NCBI RefSeq assembly: GCF_000003815.2
Contig: NC_049997.1
Coordinates: forward strand, 16,476,139 to 16,540,138
Direction: 5' to 3'
Length of the DNA stretch: 64,000 nucleotides
Source of the DNA: Branchiostoma floridae
Lineage: Eukaryota; Chordata; Leptocardii; Amphioxiformes; Branchiostomatidae
Position 1 is the stretch's first letter, and every line of letters begins with the position of its first letter. Shown piece by piece: positions 13,601 to 22,693 of this stretch. A program made the translations under genes and the position numbers. The notes below the pieces were generated by a model. That model searched no databases. It had not been told where the DNA came from and saw nothing but the letters and a program-made list of their open reading frames with translations.

Positions 13601-16600
13601 TTTGGTTATTTTAATTGGGTATCAATGGAAAGCACAGGAAAATATTTTCAGAGCAACAATAATGCCTCCGAGTCGGAGGTGTCGCCAAAAAACATACAAG
13701 GCTGCAATTTCTCTATGTACATATGTAATCAAATTTTTCTGTTATCATCTACAAAACAAAACTGTACAAGAGGGTGGTCTTCCAAGATTCGGGACAAGTT
13801 TCATTAGCGTTTGCGGCAGCTTCGTTTGATCACATTTACTCGCGGCTCGAGCCTTTAGGGCTTTCTTTTTTTCTTTTTTTTATACTGTACTGTGCATAGC
13901 GGCAAGGCAAGGCAGGGTGGGTGGGTGAGGAATGCTTGAGGGGTGCACGACCACTACCTTGTAACCCTCGTCCCAATCTTGCTGAGGCTGTGAGGGGGAA
14001 AGAGAACAGAGAGAACACAGGCACGCCAGTCAATACCAGAACCTCGCATGTACACAGAACCAGCCATATGGGGGGTATAAAAACACAAAAACACGGTGAG
14101 TCCATGTCTATGGTAGTACGACACAATACAGTCAAACCTGACCAAGGAGACCACTGATAAAATCTGGTCTTTGTGGACAGGTGGTCACTATAAACAGGAT
14201 TCTTAATGTTTGTGTCAATGGAAATACCATCTGGGGGACCACCAAAAAGTGGTTACAGGTGGTCCTTATGTACAGGTGGTCACTTGTACAGGTTTGACTG
14301 TATGCCGTTTTCCAACCCAAAGCTCACTGTATGCCTTTGTATCGTAGATTTACTTAGAATTTTTATTCTTAAGACACAAGAAACAGGCTGGTTATTTCTG
14401 TGAATTATTCAAACTTATACATTCATTTGCAAGTACAATTTCTGATCTGTGGGCAAAACTTTGAGAGTCATTTTTGTATCGCAAAATTTCAACATGGGAA
14501 ATCCACCAAAACAGAATACTTTTGTAAGATTATACATTTTTTAGTGAAAGCACTAGATAAGGGGAGTGGGGGCAAAATTAAGGTGGAATTTCTTTTTCAA
14601 TTAAACTTTTCTGTCTAAATAGTATCGCTTCAAAAGAAGATATACAGTCTCTAATATTGGGTTGGAAAAACTTATGTCATGTGTCAGAAAGCCCCCTTGG
14701 TCTGAATAAGGTTAAAACAAGAACTACACCTAACAACATGAATCTTTAGTAAGTAATCAGAATGATTATTAATGTGTAATAAGAGAAAATGGCCTCAAAT
14801 GTTCCTAATATCATTCTGAATTGATTATCTATGGGCTGGGAAAATTTCAAACCAGGTCTAATACTATATGAAGCATGCTCCACCCTAGGGATGTAGCCAA
14901 AAAGTCTGACACATTTTTCGATGCACAAACTACATGTATGCTAAAAATACTAACTTTCATTCAGACCAAGGGTGCTTTCAGCCTAGATAGTTTAATCTAT
15001 TAAAAACATAATTAGTAACAACTAAAAAAAAATCAATTTTCACCTCTAAAATTTTTTTCTCACATAGAATTCCATAATATTTTTGTTTTCTGCAAAATAT
15101 TCTATCTGGGACAGCATTTCTGTTGTTTCCCCTTAGCACAGTTATGGTTAAATACTAGAATTAACCACTGGACCACAGTTATTTCCTAACACACACCCAT
15201 ACAAAGAGGACAGTGTGGGGGAAATACACTACGATGCACGGTTTGTACTACAGTCACAGGCATATGTTATATACTTAAAACAACACTGGTATCCCCCTCC
15301 CCACCCCTTATACATGTACTTCTTAATAAATACACAAATTAAAAGTCTTATTACAGTGTTGTTCCTATGTTAATATTTAAGTCACCACAATAAAAACTGT
15401 TAGAATGATAATATTAATGCCATATGTCCTACCTAACAGTAATACATTATCTATCACAAAATATACATAAATACATATTTGAATCACTATACATATTATG
15501 TTCCACAGTTGACATAGTTTTTCTTTGATATTATGTCATGTATAGAAGACAATTATACTAAGTTCGATACTAGCAAGGTTATAATCATTACAATTATCAA
15601 ATGTAGAATAACACACAAAATACAATGTTAACTCTTTTAAACTCTAAAACTAGTAGATATTTGACTTGATTTATACAAAATTTCTTGCGCATTTCACATA
15701 CTATGATGGCATCAAAATGTATTGGAAGAATAGACAAAGATACATCCTTCCAAACACATTTGGCTGCTATCAAGATATTCTATAATGTACTAAATGAAAC
15801 AATTTTTGACAACAAAACTAAGATAATATATACATATACACAATAGTCAATGAAAACATGATATCATGTTAAAAGAACAAATCTCATTACACAATGTATT
15901 ATGCAAAAGGTTAGTCAAAAAATGAAAAGCATTTTTAATTATACAATATTACTTTATGTAAATCAAATGTAGGAAAGAGGGCTGGAAATATGATTTCAAT
16001 TTTTTTCAACAAAACATGTACAAATTTGTGGAATCACTAGATTTTGAAATTTAATACTAAAAGACAAAATAACTAATTTTGTCAATGTAGCTTTTTAGTT
16101 GCAAAAAGTCTACTAAAATCTATTTTGATCTGTTTTATATCATCACAAAGCGCTATATTCATAATGTCATATTTCCAGCCAGAATTTTTTTAACAGATTC
16201 TATATCATTGGAAACACTCAACAGTGATATCAAACAATTTTTTTATATATTTGAAACTAACGCTGTTTTTTATAAAAAGAAGATGAGACCCAATAATTAT
16301 AATAAACAGAAATTTGTTCTGAAATTTCCATGCCTGTTTTTAGTTTTCAGCATTCAGTTCCTATAAGTTCCAAGAAAACAACTTTTTGTCCAGTGTTTGA
16401 ATCAAGTCATCATGCCATACATGCAAGCGATATAATCCATGAAAATTACAATGCCGATTTCAAGATTATGATTTTTTTTCTGTACCAAACATACTTTATT
16501 TTGAAGAATTTTCAAATATCAAAAGATGACAAAGAAATAACAATATAGTTCCAGCTTCACTTTAAAAAAAATACCATTGAAGAGTCTTTCCAAAGAATAA

Positions 16601-19600
16601 GTCTCTCTCTAGAACTCTAACAGTTTGAAATAACTTAATAAGTTATTTCAACATTGATGATTTGACTGTAAACCAAACTAAACATATAGAAAAAGTTTTA
16701 ACTTAGAGGAAAAGTCGGTATTCATTTTAGTATTTTTACAATTTTATTTCTACCGTTTCTAAGGTACAGATTTTGAAACTTCAATCTTACACCTTGAAAT
16801 TCATAGCTAAAGAGAGACTTATTTAAGGGTGCCCATGCATTCATACGAATCTTATGACATCAATTCATGATCAAATTTTAAATCAAATAGTACGAAATGA
16901 TACAAGAACAGACAAATCTTGGAGAAACTGATGAACCATTATGTAAAAACGGTCGCTCTTCATCCGAACCTGACATCAAGGTCATGTGACACTTTGCTGA
17001 AAAGCATCATTGTTTACGTTTCTTATTCTTACTTTTCCATACAATGTCTGTTTCATCAACACGGAATGGAAAATTTCTATTTGTATTTTGTAAAATATGA
17101 CACTTTCATTGAATGTATGAATGCTTAGGCAACCCTGCATCTAGTTAGAAAAGAGGAGTAGACAAGGAGTGTTTTGACTCACCATAGCCGTCTTCCTGGC
17201 TAGCAGCATGCCCATGACCTTGCTAAAGAAGCTGGCCAGGAGGGGGTTCAGGGGGGGTTCTGCCTCCAGAAAGGACCACAGCTTATTCAGTAGGGCCTGC
17301 GAAACAAAATTAACCACGTTCTGTATCATTTCCTTACAAAATTTCTATAGCTGCTTGAAGCTCTGGATTCCTTTGTTGACAATATTTGCACCAACACATT
17401 ACAGTGATCAAATGTATAATGTACATTTGCAAACAATCAAATATATAATGTAAACTATTAGCCTAGCCCCTGAGGTGTTAACAAGAATTATAATTTCGTT
17501 ACACCCCTCACAGATCATGAACTGCTGAAAAACTAAAGATTTTACAGGTCCAACAACAAATTTCAAGAAATTCATTAAAATTCACAACAATACTTTTAAC
17601 ATCTTGCATCAAGTTTCAATTATGAAATCAATGGTAGCGCAAATCTGATTTTGGTCGCCGCTTTAGCATTCTTAGCACCTGTGGGATAGGGAATACTAAA
17701 AGAGTAGCCAGGTGGTCCTGATATAGAGGCAGTCACTTGTACATGTTGACTGCATAATACTTTTTCAAATAGAAAATTTGAAAAATGTAGTTGAGTTCCA
17801 ACACTCTGTAAATCTAACCTCGTCATCTCCGAGTTTGTCGTTGATCTGTGAGACGTCGGAAGTAAGCAGTTCGCAGGCCGTGTTGGGGTATTTGTAACGG
17901 ATCTTCTCTTCCACATCATCAGGAGGGTCCTGGGTGATCAGGTTCACTAGCTCTTCCATCACCTCAGGTCGAATCAGGCTAAACAAACAAACAAACAAAC
18001 ATGTAAACAGTTAGTGGTGAGCAGTTCGCAGGCCGTGTTGGGGTACTTATAACGGATCTTCTCTTCCACATCATCAGGAGGGTCCTGGGTGATCAGGTTC
18101 ACTAACTCTTCCATAACCTCAGGTCGAATCAGGCTAAACAAACAAACAAACAAACAAACATGTAAACAGTTAGTGGTGAGCAGTTCGCAGGCCGTGTTGG
18201 GGTACTTGTAACGGATCTTCTCTTCCACATCATCAGGAGGGTCCTGGGTGATCAGGTTCACTAACTCTTCCATAACCTCAGGTCGAATCAGGCTAAACAA
18301 ACAAACAAACAAACAAACATGTAAACAGTTAGTGGTAAGCAGTTCACAGGCCGTGTTGGGGTACTTGTAACGGATCTTCTCTTCCACATCGTCAGGTGGG
18401 TCCTGGGTGATCAGGTTCACTAGCTCTTCCATAACCTCGGGTCGAATCAGGCTAAACAAACAAACAAACAAACATGTAAACAGTTAGACTAACACTTTGT
18501 TACTCTCGACGGCTTTGTCGAAGAGAAAAAATCGTATGGGGCTAGGGCTGGGTATCGGTACAGCGTACCGGTACAAAACCGGTTTTTCTTGTTGGACCGG
18601 TCCAGAAAAACCAGACCTGAGAAAATTAGGTGGACCGGATGTTGGACCGATTAGAAAATTAACATATTATTTGATCAGATATTCACACGTTTTGGCGCTT
18701 GCAGGTGGAAGAAAATAACAAGAGTGAAGTAGAGCCGAGTTTATAGTAATTTCTACCAAGTTTTACAGCCAATCGTACAGGTGCAGTTAGCGTTGTAGGA
18801 TTTTAAAACGCAAGTGTAAGTCTAATACTCCACCAAACAGATTTCTTTGTAGTGAAATGGACCATTGGTATGAGTCATACTGAATCAGGTCCAGGTTCAG
18901 GTCCGGACCTGATCCTTTGGACCTGAACCGGACCTGGACCTGAATTTTCTGTACCGGTACCCAGCCCTATATGGGGCATCGCAAGGGGAAGAGCGATCGA
19001 GCAAGGGGGAGGGGTGTGCTAGCCTGGGTACCATCCGGAAAGTAGTTCGCCACGGCATTCATTGCTCTGACATTTATCATACACTACATATACACAGTCG
19101 CTTCTCTGCTGTTCCATCTTGGAACCTTGACCACGTTGACGTCTGGAATCGTCCACCGAGGGTGCTGATTGGTCCCTACACCTGAGCAAATTAAGGAATG
19201 GTTTCAAGCGTTCTAACAGGCGTTCCAATACCGAAAAGCCCTCCATCCGCATGCGAGAGGGCCTGTTGTCATCCAACGAGGGCTCCAGAACCCATTTCCT
19301 AATTTGCTCATTAACTGACGTTATCATTACAGATGGGTAGCAGAAGAGAACATAGGAGCGAACATTTGATGGCTGAAAATGTACTTGTTGTTTTTTTCAT
19401 CCATGGTTACAAAATTAGGTGTCACAGAAATAAGGAGCTTTACAGCACTGTCCTTGAGGTGTTGCCAAAATATATGTAAAGCTAAGATCAGTATTTGTCC
19501 AGATCTTTAACACTTTATACTTTGAATAGTCTTGACCCAGTCCCCTTAGGCTCACCTTGCCTGACACTTGTTGCATGCACCACAAACAAAGGGTCAGAAG

Positions 19601-20685
19601 TACATGTACATGCTGTAACCTAGGTTAACCCCATGTGTGATACATTTAGCACAAACAACCCCCAGCAATGGTGAACTTTGACCTGCCTATGTGACAGGTC
19701 TATTTGCGTTGCATGTGTGTTGAAGGATGGCATTACATGTATTTTGATAACATAACCAATAGCTACATGTCAGTCCTTTCCTTTTTACATGGTCGTTGTC
19801 TAGAAATCACACATTTTTTGGTGTTTCTTATATTTGTTTTTAGCAAAATCTTTTCATGTTTGTTTGAAGTACAAGACATGCAACGGTGATTACAACAGTC
19901 TGACCATAAGATTTACCTCCAGAATGCTCAATATAATGTTTTGGACTCTTCCAAAAGCACCCTTTAGCAAAAATAGTCCATTTCAAGCATACAGTCTTCT
20001 AAAAAAAAAGGACTCATTCAAAATCATTCCTGTACAAAACAGAGTTTTTGCAAATCAGGCCCCCCTCCATTCAAAAAATTGACTATTCCAAAGGCACCCT
20101 AAGCAAAAATAGTCCACTCCAAGCATACAGTCTTCTATAAAAACAAAAGGACTAATTCAAAATCATTCCCATGCAAAATAGAATTTACACCTTGATGCAA
20201 AATGTCTACCTTTCAAGACCATTATCTCTTTTGGGTTCAGGAATAGGTGGTATAGGTTTCGCTCCCTGGCAGCTGTTTTGAAACTGCAGGGGCTTTTGTG
20301 TTGGTGACTTTTCTTTGCATTTCATCATCATATACTTAAATTCTTGATTTTTTTCAATGTACTTTTATGTTCACGGTTTTCAGTGATGACTGTAACATGA
20401 ACTTATCATTACTGATAACAAATAAATTGCTGACCTTTCTTACATACACCTGCTGCCACTGTGAACATTTACTTCTGAGAACAAGTTAACTTTTTCAGAT
20501 TGTGAAAGTTTGGTGTTGAGAAGATAAAGTGAATTATATACTTACAAGTCAATAAGCTTCCTGTTCTGAGCCTTGCACTCTTGCAGGACGTCATCCTCGT
20601 CCAAGAGTTCGGTCAGCGTGACATCTTCCTTGTCGAGTAGGGTGTCGATGTGCGACGTCGTGTGCAAGTCAAACTTCCAGAACAT
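1573..20685 (-). CDS. PPP6R: Serine/threonine-protein phosphatase 6 regulatory subunit (SAPS domain), 14 coding exons, C-terminus outside window
   Basis: Regulatory and scaffolding subunit of protein phosphatase 6. Family members bind the PPP6C catalytic subunit and ankyrin-repeat partners through the SAPS domain. Exons (minus strand, 5' to 3'): 20546-20685, 17819-17978, 17183-17296, 12150-12287, 11605-11670, 10989-11101, 9261-9374, 7082-7208, 6023-6175, 5339-5482, 4831-4895, 4229-4344, 3688-3773, 1573-1662. All junctions are GT-AG, every phase matches, and the sum is 1,626 nt (542 codons). Family landmarks seen in order: start [128 protein letters not shown]. Human paralogs are roughly 880 aa, so about 300 residues should lie left of the window. 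Invertebrates usually have one PPP6R, so I do not assign it to vertebrate paralog 1, 2 or 3. Two exons carry tandem extra copies, described separately. Confidence 0.95.
2681..2737 (-). CDS. Possible 57-nt cassette exon of PPP6R
   Basis: A 57-nt open segment between a CTTGCAAAG acceptor and an AAG|GTAACT donor. It is phase 0 at both ends, so it could be included between exons 14 and 15 without changing the frame. It would add 19 mostly basic and polar residues ([19 protein letters not shown]). The polypyrimidine tract is weak and I know no vertebrate counterpart, so this is a candidate only. Confidence 0.3.
3688..3773 (-). CDS. PPP6R: PPP6R exon 14
   Basis: Acceptor CATTTCAG, donor TTG|GTAGGT. 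Encodes [21 protein letters not shown] followed by NKKNTVDL, matching the family motif around GRWESFVEETL...NTVDLV. The first codon is completed by the last G of exon 13. Confidence 0.93.
4229..4344 (-). CDS. PPP6R: PPP6R exon 13
   Basis: Acceptor TTTTTTTCCAG, donor AAAG|GTAAAAC. Encodes [20 protein letters not shown] followed by [18 protein letters not shown]. The [13 protein letters not shown] core is one of the best conserved parts of the SAPS region (vertebrate [13 protein letters not shown]). Confidence 0.95.
4831..4895 (-). CDS. PPP6R: PPP6R exon 12
   Basis: Acceptor ATTGTTGCAG, donor GA|GTAAGT. A short exon encoding [20 protein letters not shown], equivalent to vertebrate LFQKCCLVQRILEAWEAND. 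Phase 0 in, phase 2 out, completed by the first A of exon 13. Confidence 0.93.
5339..5482 (-). CDS. PPP6R: PPP6R exon 11
   Basis: Acceptor TTTTGTCTTCAG, donor AAT|GTAAGT. Encodes [20 protein letters not shown] followed by a Pro/Asn/Glu-rich linker ([17 protein letters not shown]). It matches the vertebrate LFFKYTWNNFLHFQVELCI helix; the linker is a variable loop in the family. Confidence 0.95.
6023..6175 (-). CDS. PPP6R: PPP6R exon 10
   Basis: Acceptor CCCGTAG|CAACG, donor CTG|GTATGT. Encodes [20 protein letters not shown] followed by [19 protein letters not shown] and [12 protein letters not shown]. Equivalent to vertebrate EEPLGNARLHGARLMAALLHTNT. The acceptor was chosen because it keeps phase 0 with exon 9. 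Confidence 0.94.
6836..7187 (-). repeat. Tandem duplication of PPP6R exon 9 with flanking intron (two 175-bp units)
   Basis: Units at 6836-7010 and 7011-7187 align along their whole length, including the intron stretch TTCCACTT.ACAG, the A-rich run and CCTAACCTTTACC. The right unit contains the true exon 9. The left unit contains an open copy, 6905-7018 on the minus strand (114 nt, 38 codons), with its own ACG|GTAAAGG donor and a weak CTGTAAAG|TGG acceptor, phase 0 at both ends. Over the aligned coding part I count seven silent differences and three amino-acid changes (E to K, I to V, K to T). It could be an extra cassette exon or a recent exon fossil. Confidence 0.8.
7082..7208 (-). CDS. PPP6R: PPP6R exon 9
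   Basis: Acceptor TGGTCATGCAG|CCC (an upstream TTTGCAG would be out of frame), donor AAG|GTAAAGG. Encodes [20 protein letters not shown] followed by [22 protein letters not shown]. It matches vertebrate SSSILHGIEPRLKDFHQLLLNPPKK. A second, diverged copy of most of this exon lies immediately downstream at 6905-7018. Confidence 0.95.
8355..8724. mobile_element. hAT-like non-autonomous transposon in PPP6R intron
   Basis: Terminal inverted repeats CAGGGTTGTAGCCAGC and GCTGGCTTCAACCCTG (one mismatch) bound a 370-bp element. It is flanked by an exact 8-bp target duplication ATTACAAG at 8347-8354 and 8725-8732. The CAGGG start and 8-bp duplication are typical of hAT elements. It has no transposase reading frame. 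Confidence 0.9.
8879..9114. mobile_element. Foldback element with ACACCTCAGT ends
   Basis: The left arm ACACCTCAGTCAAAAACAGC and a right arm reading as its reverse complement with a few mismatches (...GCTGTTTTCACTGAGGTGT) enclose about 236 bp. I saw no clear target duplication. A related end (CACTGAGGTGTTTTT) recurs at about 63,432. Confidence 0.55.
9261..9374 (-). CDS. PPP6R: PPP6R exon 8
   Basis: Acceptor GAATTTTACAG, donor CCAGG|GTTAGT. Encodes [20 protein letters not shown] followed by [18 protein letters not shown]. Matches vertebrate QDCVEQLLKNMFDG...TESCLVSGTQVLLTLLE. Phase 2 at both ends. Confidence 0.95.
9927..10889. repeat. Pair of identical 259-bp direct repeats 704 bp apart
   Basis: The segment 9927-10185 recurs at 10631-10889 with no difference I could find, beginning GTTCCCGCTACTTCC and ending TGTGTTCTGCTACC. 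The 445 bp between them include a short C/T run, TACCATGGCAACGG and unrelated sequence. The repeats lack TG...CA ends, so they are not ordinary LTRs. The small plus-strand open frames here follow from the repeat and are not convincing genes. Confidence 0.9.
10989..11101 (-). CDS. PPP6R: PPP6R exon 7
   Basis: Acceptor ATGTTTCCAG, donor GAAAA|GTAAGG. Encodes [20 protein letters not shown] followed by [18 protein letters not shown]. Matches vertebrate RQSNASQTLCDIVRLGRDQ...PDPLLTVLE. Phase 0 in, phase 2 out. Confidence 0.95.
11605..11670 (-). CDS. PPP6R: PPP6R exon 6
   Basis: Acceptor TTTCTGTTCCACAG, donor GAG|GTAAGA. Encodes 22 residues, [20 protein letters not shown] plus EE, matching vertebrate [22 protein letters not shown]. 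Phase 0 at both ends. Confidence 0.95.
12150..12287 (-). CDS. PPP6R: PPP6R exon 5
   Basis: Acceptor GATGTTTTTGCAG, donor CTTCAG|GTAAGG. Encodes [20 protein letters not shown] followed by [20 protein letters not shown] and RTEMLQ. Matches vertebrate VITFLKKKD...LKHIGTSALMDLLLRLVSCVEP. Phase 0 at both ends. Confidence 0.95.
12288..17182. other. Large AT-rich PPP6R intron
   Basis: No coding exon could be supported. It holds the mariner-like MITE at 14129-14300, a tandem repeat of TACATGTAGGATATATTAAT at about 13325-13385, and long AT-rich simple sequence at about 15,000-16,900. Open frames here have no recognisable domains or splice context. Confidence 0.6.
14129..14300. mobile_element. Tc1/mariner-like MITE, CAGTCAAACCTG ends
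   Basis: Inverted ends CAGTCAAACCTG and CAGGTTTGACTG, each flanked by TA (14127-14128 and 14301-14302), enclose 172 bp rich in GGTGGTC repeats. Related copies or fragments are at 17709-17752, 23775-24398 (interrupted by a hAT-like element), 24413-24462 and, very diverged, about 6235-6600. No transposase frame. Confidence 0.85.
17183..17296 (-). CDS. PPP6R: PPP6R exon 4
   Basis: Acceptor TTTTGTTTCGCAG, donor ATG|GTGAGT. Encodes [20 protein letters not shown] followed by [18 protein letters not shown]. Matches vertebrate [34 protein letters not shown]. Phase 0 at both ends. Confidence 0.96.
17819..17978 (-). CDS. PPP6R: PPP6R exon 3
   Basis: Acceptor (TTTG)nTTTAG|CC, donor GACGAG|GTTAGA. Encodes [20 protein letters not shown] followed by [20 protein letters not shown] and [13 protein letters not shown]. 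It matches vertebrate [48 protein letters not shown]. This is the copy nearest exon 4 and the only one of four with the full 3' end and a donor. Confidence 0.96.
17979..18490 (-). repeat. Three extra tandem truncated copies of PPP6R exon 3
   Basis: Upstream of exon 3 the acceptor region plus the first 38 codons of the exon are repeated three more times. The exon starts fall at about 18133, 18292 and 18451, and the unit spacing is 155, 159 and 159 bp. Each copy has the (TTTG)n TTTAG acceptor and encodes the same residues through ACELLT, then runs into ...TNCLHV and the next TTTG run; none has a recognisable donor. The TTTG run is 5, 6, 6 and 5 units from left to right. The 159-bp spacing keeps the upstream copies in one open frame (165 codons), and the 155-bp spacing breaks the frame just before the true exon 3. 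Confidence 0.93.
18543..18969. mobile_element. hAT-like non-autonomous element with GTACCGGTAC ends
   Basis: Inverted ends TAGGGCTGGGTATCGGTAC and GTACCGGTACCCAGCCCTA (one mismatch) bound 427 bp, flanked by an exact 8-bp duplication TATGGGGC (18535-18542, 18970-18977). The interior has alternating direct and inverted GGTCC/GGACC-rich motifs and ATTTCTTTGTAGTGAAATGGAC. A second full copy (23824-24265, opposite orientation) and a half copy (20807-20973) are in the same gene. No transposase. Confidence 0.92.
19184..19309. mobile_element. Foldback element
   Basis: The arms GAGCAAATTAAGGAATGGTT and AACCCATTTCCTAATTTGCTC are inverted with few mismatches and enclose an interior that also folds on itself. 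A chance minus-strand open frame overlaps it. No clear target duplication was found. Confidence 0.5.
19940..20175. repeat. Diverged tandem duplication of about 130 bp
   Basis: Shared blocks include AGCAAAAATAGTCCA, CAAGCATACAGTCTTCTA and TTCAAAATCATTCC, present at about 19970-20025 and again at 20103-20170. No coding signal. Confidence 0.7.
20546..20685 (-). CDS. PPP6R: PPP6R exon 2 with the start codon
   Basis: The ATG at 20685 lies in CCGCCATG, a good vertebrate-type context. The acceptor CTGTTTTTCCAG sits 21 nt upstream, so the exon begins at 20706 with a short piece of 5' UTR. It encodes [20 protein letters not shown] followed by [20 protein letters not shown] and NRKLID. The family N-terminus is [24 protein letters not shown], so the start is certain. 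Donor GACTT|GTAAGT. Confidence 0.97.
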
Positions 20686-20806
20686 GGCGGAAGGTCAACT
20701 GGTAACCTGGAAAAACAGAAGTCAAAAGAAATTCAATATTTACAGCTGTAAGATACGCAGAATTCAATTATTTTTACAATAAAATGAAAATTCTTTACAT
20801 TAAGCT

Positions 20807-20973
20807 AGAGTACTCCAGCAAACTGATTACTTCGTAGCGAAATGGACAATGGTTTGGAGTACTGCTCATTCACAATTTGGTCCAGGTTCAAGTCCGAACC
20901 TGGACTTGATACTTAGTACCCTGGACCTAGACCGTACCTGGAACTTTATTTTCTGTACCGGTACCCACCCCTA
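20807..20973. mobile_element. Half copy of the GTACCGGTAC hAT-like element
   Basis: It matches the right half of the 18543-18969 element, from the ACTCCA.CAAAC....TTCGTAGCGAAATGGAC block to the end CTGTACCGGTACCCACCCCTA. The left half is missing. Confidence 0.8.
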
Positions 20974-21165
20974 ATTGGAAATACACATTTGCATTGGAAA
21001 TAAGAATACAAAAAAAATTCATGATGCTTTTAAACAGTATACTACTAGCAAGGTCTTTTGATGTGTTTTCCGTGAATACTTATTCACAGTGGTCTGTATT
21101 CTCACAGGTGTTTGGCACAGAACCAAGAGGTCTTGGGTTCCAATCCTGTCATGCTACCTATCTTG

Positions 21166-21304
21166 TAATCTCCAAGCAGATCCTACGGTGCCATAAGATA
21201 GTATCAAAGCTGGCCAGGGAGTATAGCCGGCTAAGGGAGTCAAACGGGCACCTACGGGAAGTTTGATACTATACATAACGCACCGTGGATCTGGTTGGAG
21301 ATTA
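21166..21304. mobile_element. MITE of the TCTCCAAGCAG family, 9-bp target duplication
   Basis: Ends TAATCTCCAAGCAGATCC and a right end with GGATCTGGTTGGAGATTA enclose 139 bp, flanked by exact CCTATCTTG copies at 21157-21165 and 21305-21313. The interior has a second inverted motif (GATAGTATCAAAGCTGGCC). Confidence 0.9.
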
Positions 21305-21470
21305 CCTATCTTGGGCCTTTGAAGAAGGCACTTAACACAACTTTCGGAAATTCCTCACTCCACCCATATAAAAAACTTTGGTACAGGACTTCGGTTGGGG
21401 AGACAAAAAGGCAGTGGAAGATGAGGGTTGGGCTCCACCTTCCAATACTGTATCCTAGACACAGTGGATA

Positions 21471-21865
21471 AGGCCTAGGGAAAAAAATGTTGTGTTTCCT
21501 GTTTCAGTCCTGAAAAAATTAGGGTCGGTAGGTAGGGATTATCTTTTTTTTTTTCTTGTAATTTTTTTTTTGGCTGGCTAAAACTCTAGTGATACATATT
21601 ACGATACAGTCGAACAAAGTAAACTGAAGTGCATGAGGACACTTCTCTTTTAATGTCAAACTTTAATTTTGTGCACAATAGATACATTTATCCTTCATTA
21701 GATAGGACAAGCAGTGTTTTTGCTTCAATAGGAAGCAGGCTGAATAAAAATTCTAACTGTAAACTGTGACTCCTCTGCCCACCCCCAAAAAAAGGCTAGG
21801 GTCGGCAGGTTTTTCTAGGGTAGGTAGGGAAACAGGAAACACAACATTTTTTTTTTCTAGGCCTA
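21471..21865. mobile_element. MITE with ATGTTGTGTTTCCTGTTTC inverted ends
   Basis: GGCCTAGGG, an A run, then ATGTTGTGTTTCCTGTTTC at the left. GAAACAGGAAACACAACAT, a T run, then CTAGGCC at the right. The interior repeats AGGGTCGGTAGGT-like motifs near both ends. About 395 bp, no transposase; the target duplication is unclear. Confidence 0.8.
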
Positions 21866-22454
21866 ACAACCCACTGCCCCTACTGCCAGAAATTCAAAAA
21901 GGCTATGGAACTTCCTTTTATTCTCACAACTTGAAACACAAATAGAAAATTGTTTCCCAACATAAAGTACAAAATATCTTTTTTTTACATCATCATAAAA
22001 AGCTTGTTACACGTTTAGACTTGTTCATGTGGTTCATGTACCTAGTTTGCAGTTTGTGATGCATGAAATTGCAACCCAAGTATGCTGGTACCATATCCTA
22101 GGAAAATAATTGTAAATCCAGCAATTAACATCTATTTAATGCTGACATTTGGGCACTAGTTCAATCATGTATATCCTAATTCCAGCTTATTATCATGCTT
22201 TATTATCAATAAACAGCAAATAAATTGGTCGTTTGCTTCTTACTATGCATATTTACGACATCTTTGGGAAATCCTTTTTTAAACCTTACTGTACTGTTTT
22301 TCACCACTGATTTATTTAAAACAGCCAAATTTTGCAATTTTTCTAATGTACAATGTAATAAAGCTACATGTACATGTATATACAGTAAGCAAATACGTTG
22401 ACAATAAATGCATTAGAACCATATAAGGGTAAAAAGGTATACATACATGTATAA

Positions 22455-22693
22455 CAGGGCTCGAAATACCACCTGCATATGCAGGTTAGTGCAGGTAAAA
22501 TGGGAGCTGTGCAGGTATTTCTGGTGTCTACCTGCACCTAACCTGTACTGGTCCATGTACTGGGTTTTATACATAAATGTCCTATGATGTACTACTACTA
22601 GTAGTGGTGCAGGTAAAATTTGTCTGGTGCAGATAATTTTCAATGTTACCTGCACCAGTGCAGGTATGCAGAAAAAAAGTATTTCAAGCCCTG
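22455..22693. mobile_element. hAT-like MITE with CAGGGCTCGAAATAC ends
   Basis: CAGGGCTCGAAATAC at the left and GTATTTCAAGCCCTG at the right are inverted with one mismatch. The 239-bp interior is a series of TGCAGGTA/TACCTGCA motifs in both orientations. The flanks ATGTATAA and TTATAAGT share only part of a duplication. Confidence 0.8.

Noticed and set aside
17979-18490. A CRISPR-like or satellite array
   Set aside because: The regular 155-159 bp spacing comes from tandem exon copies coding for the SAPS domain, not from repeats and spacers.
19019-19327. A 102-codon minus-strand frame
   Set aside because: It overlaps a foldback element in a PPP6R intron and has no family resemblance.
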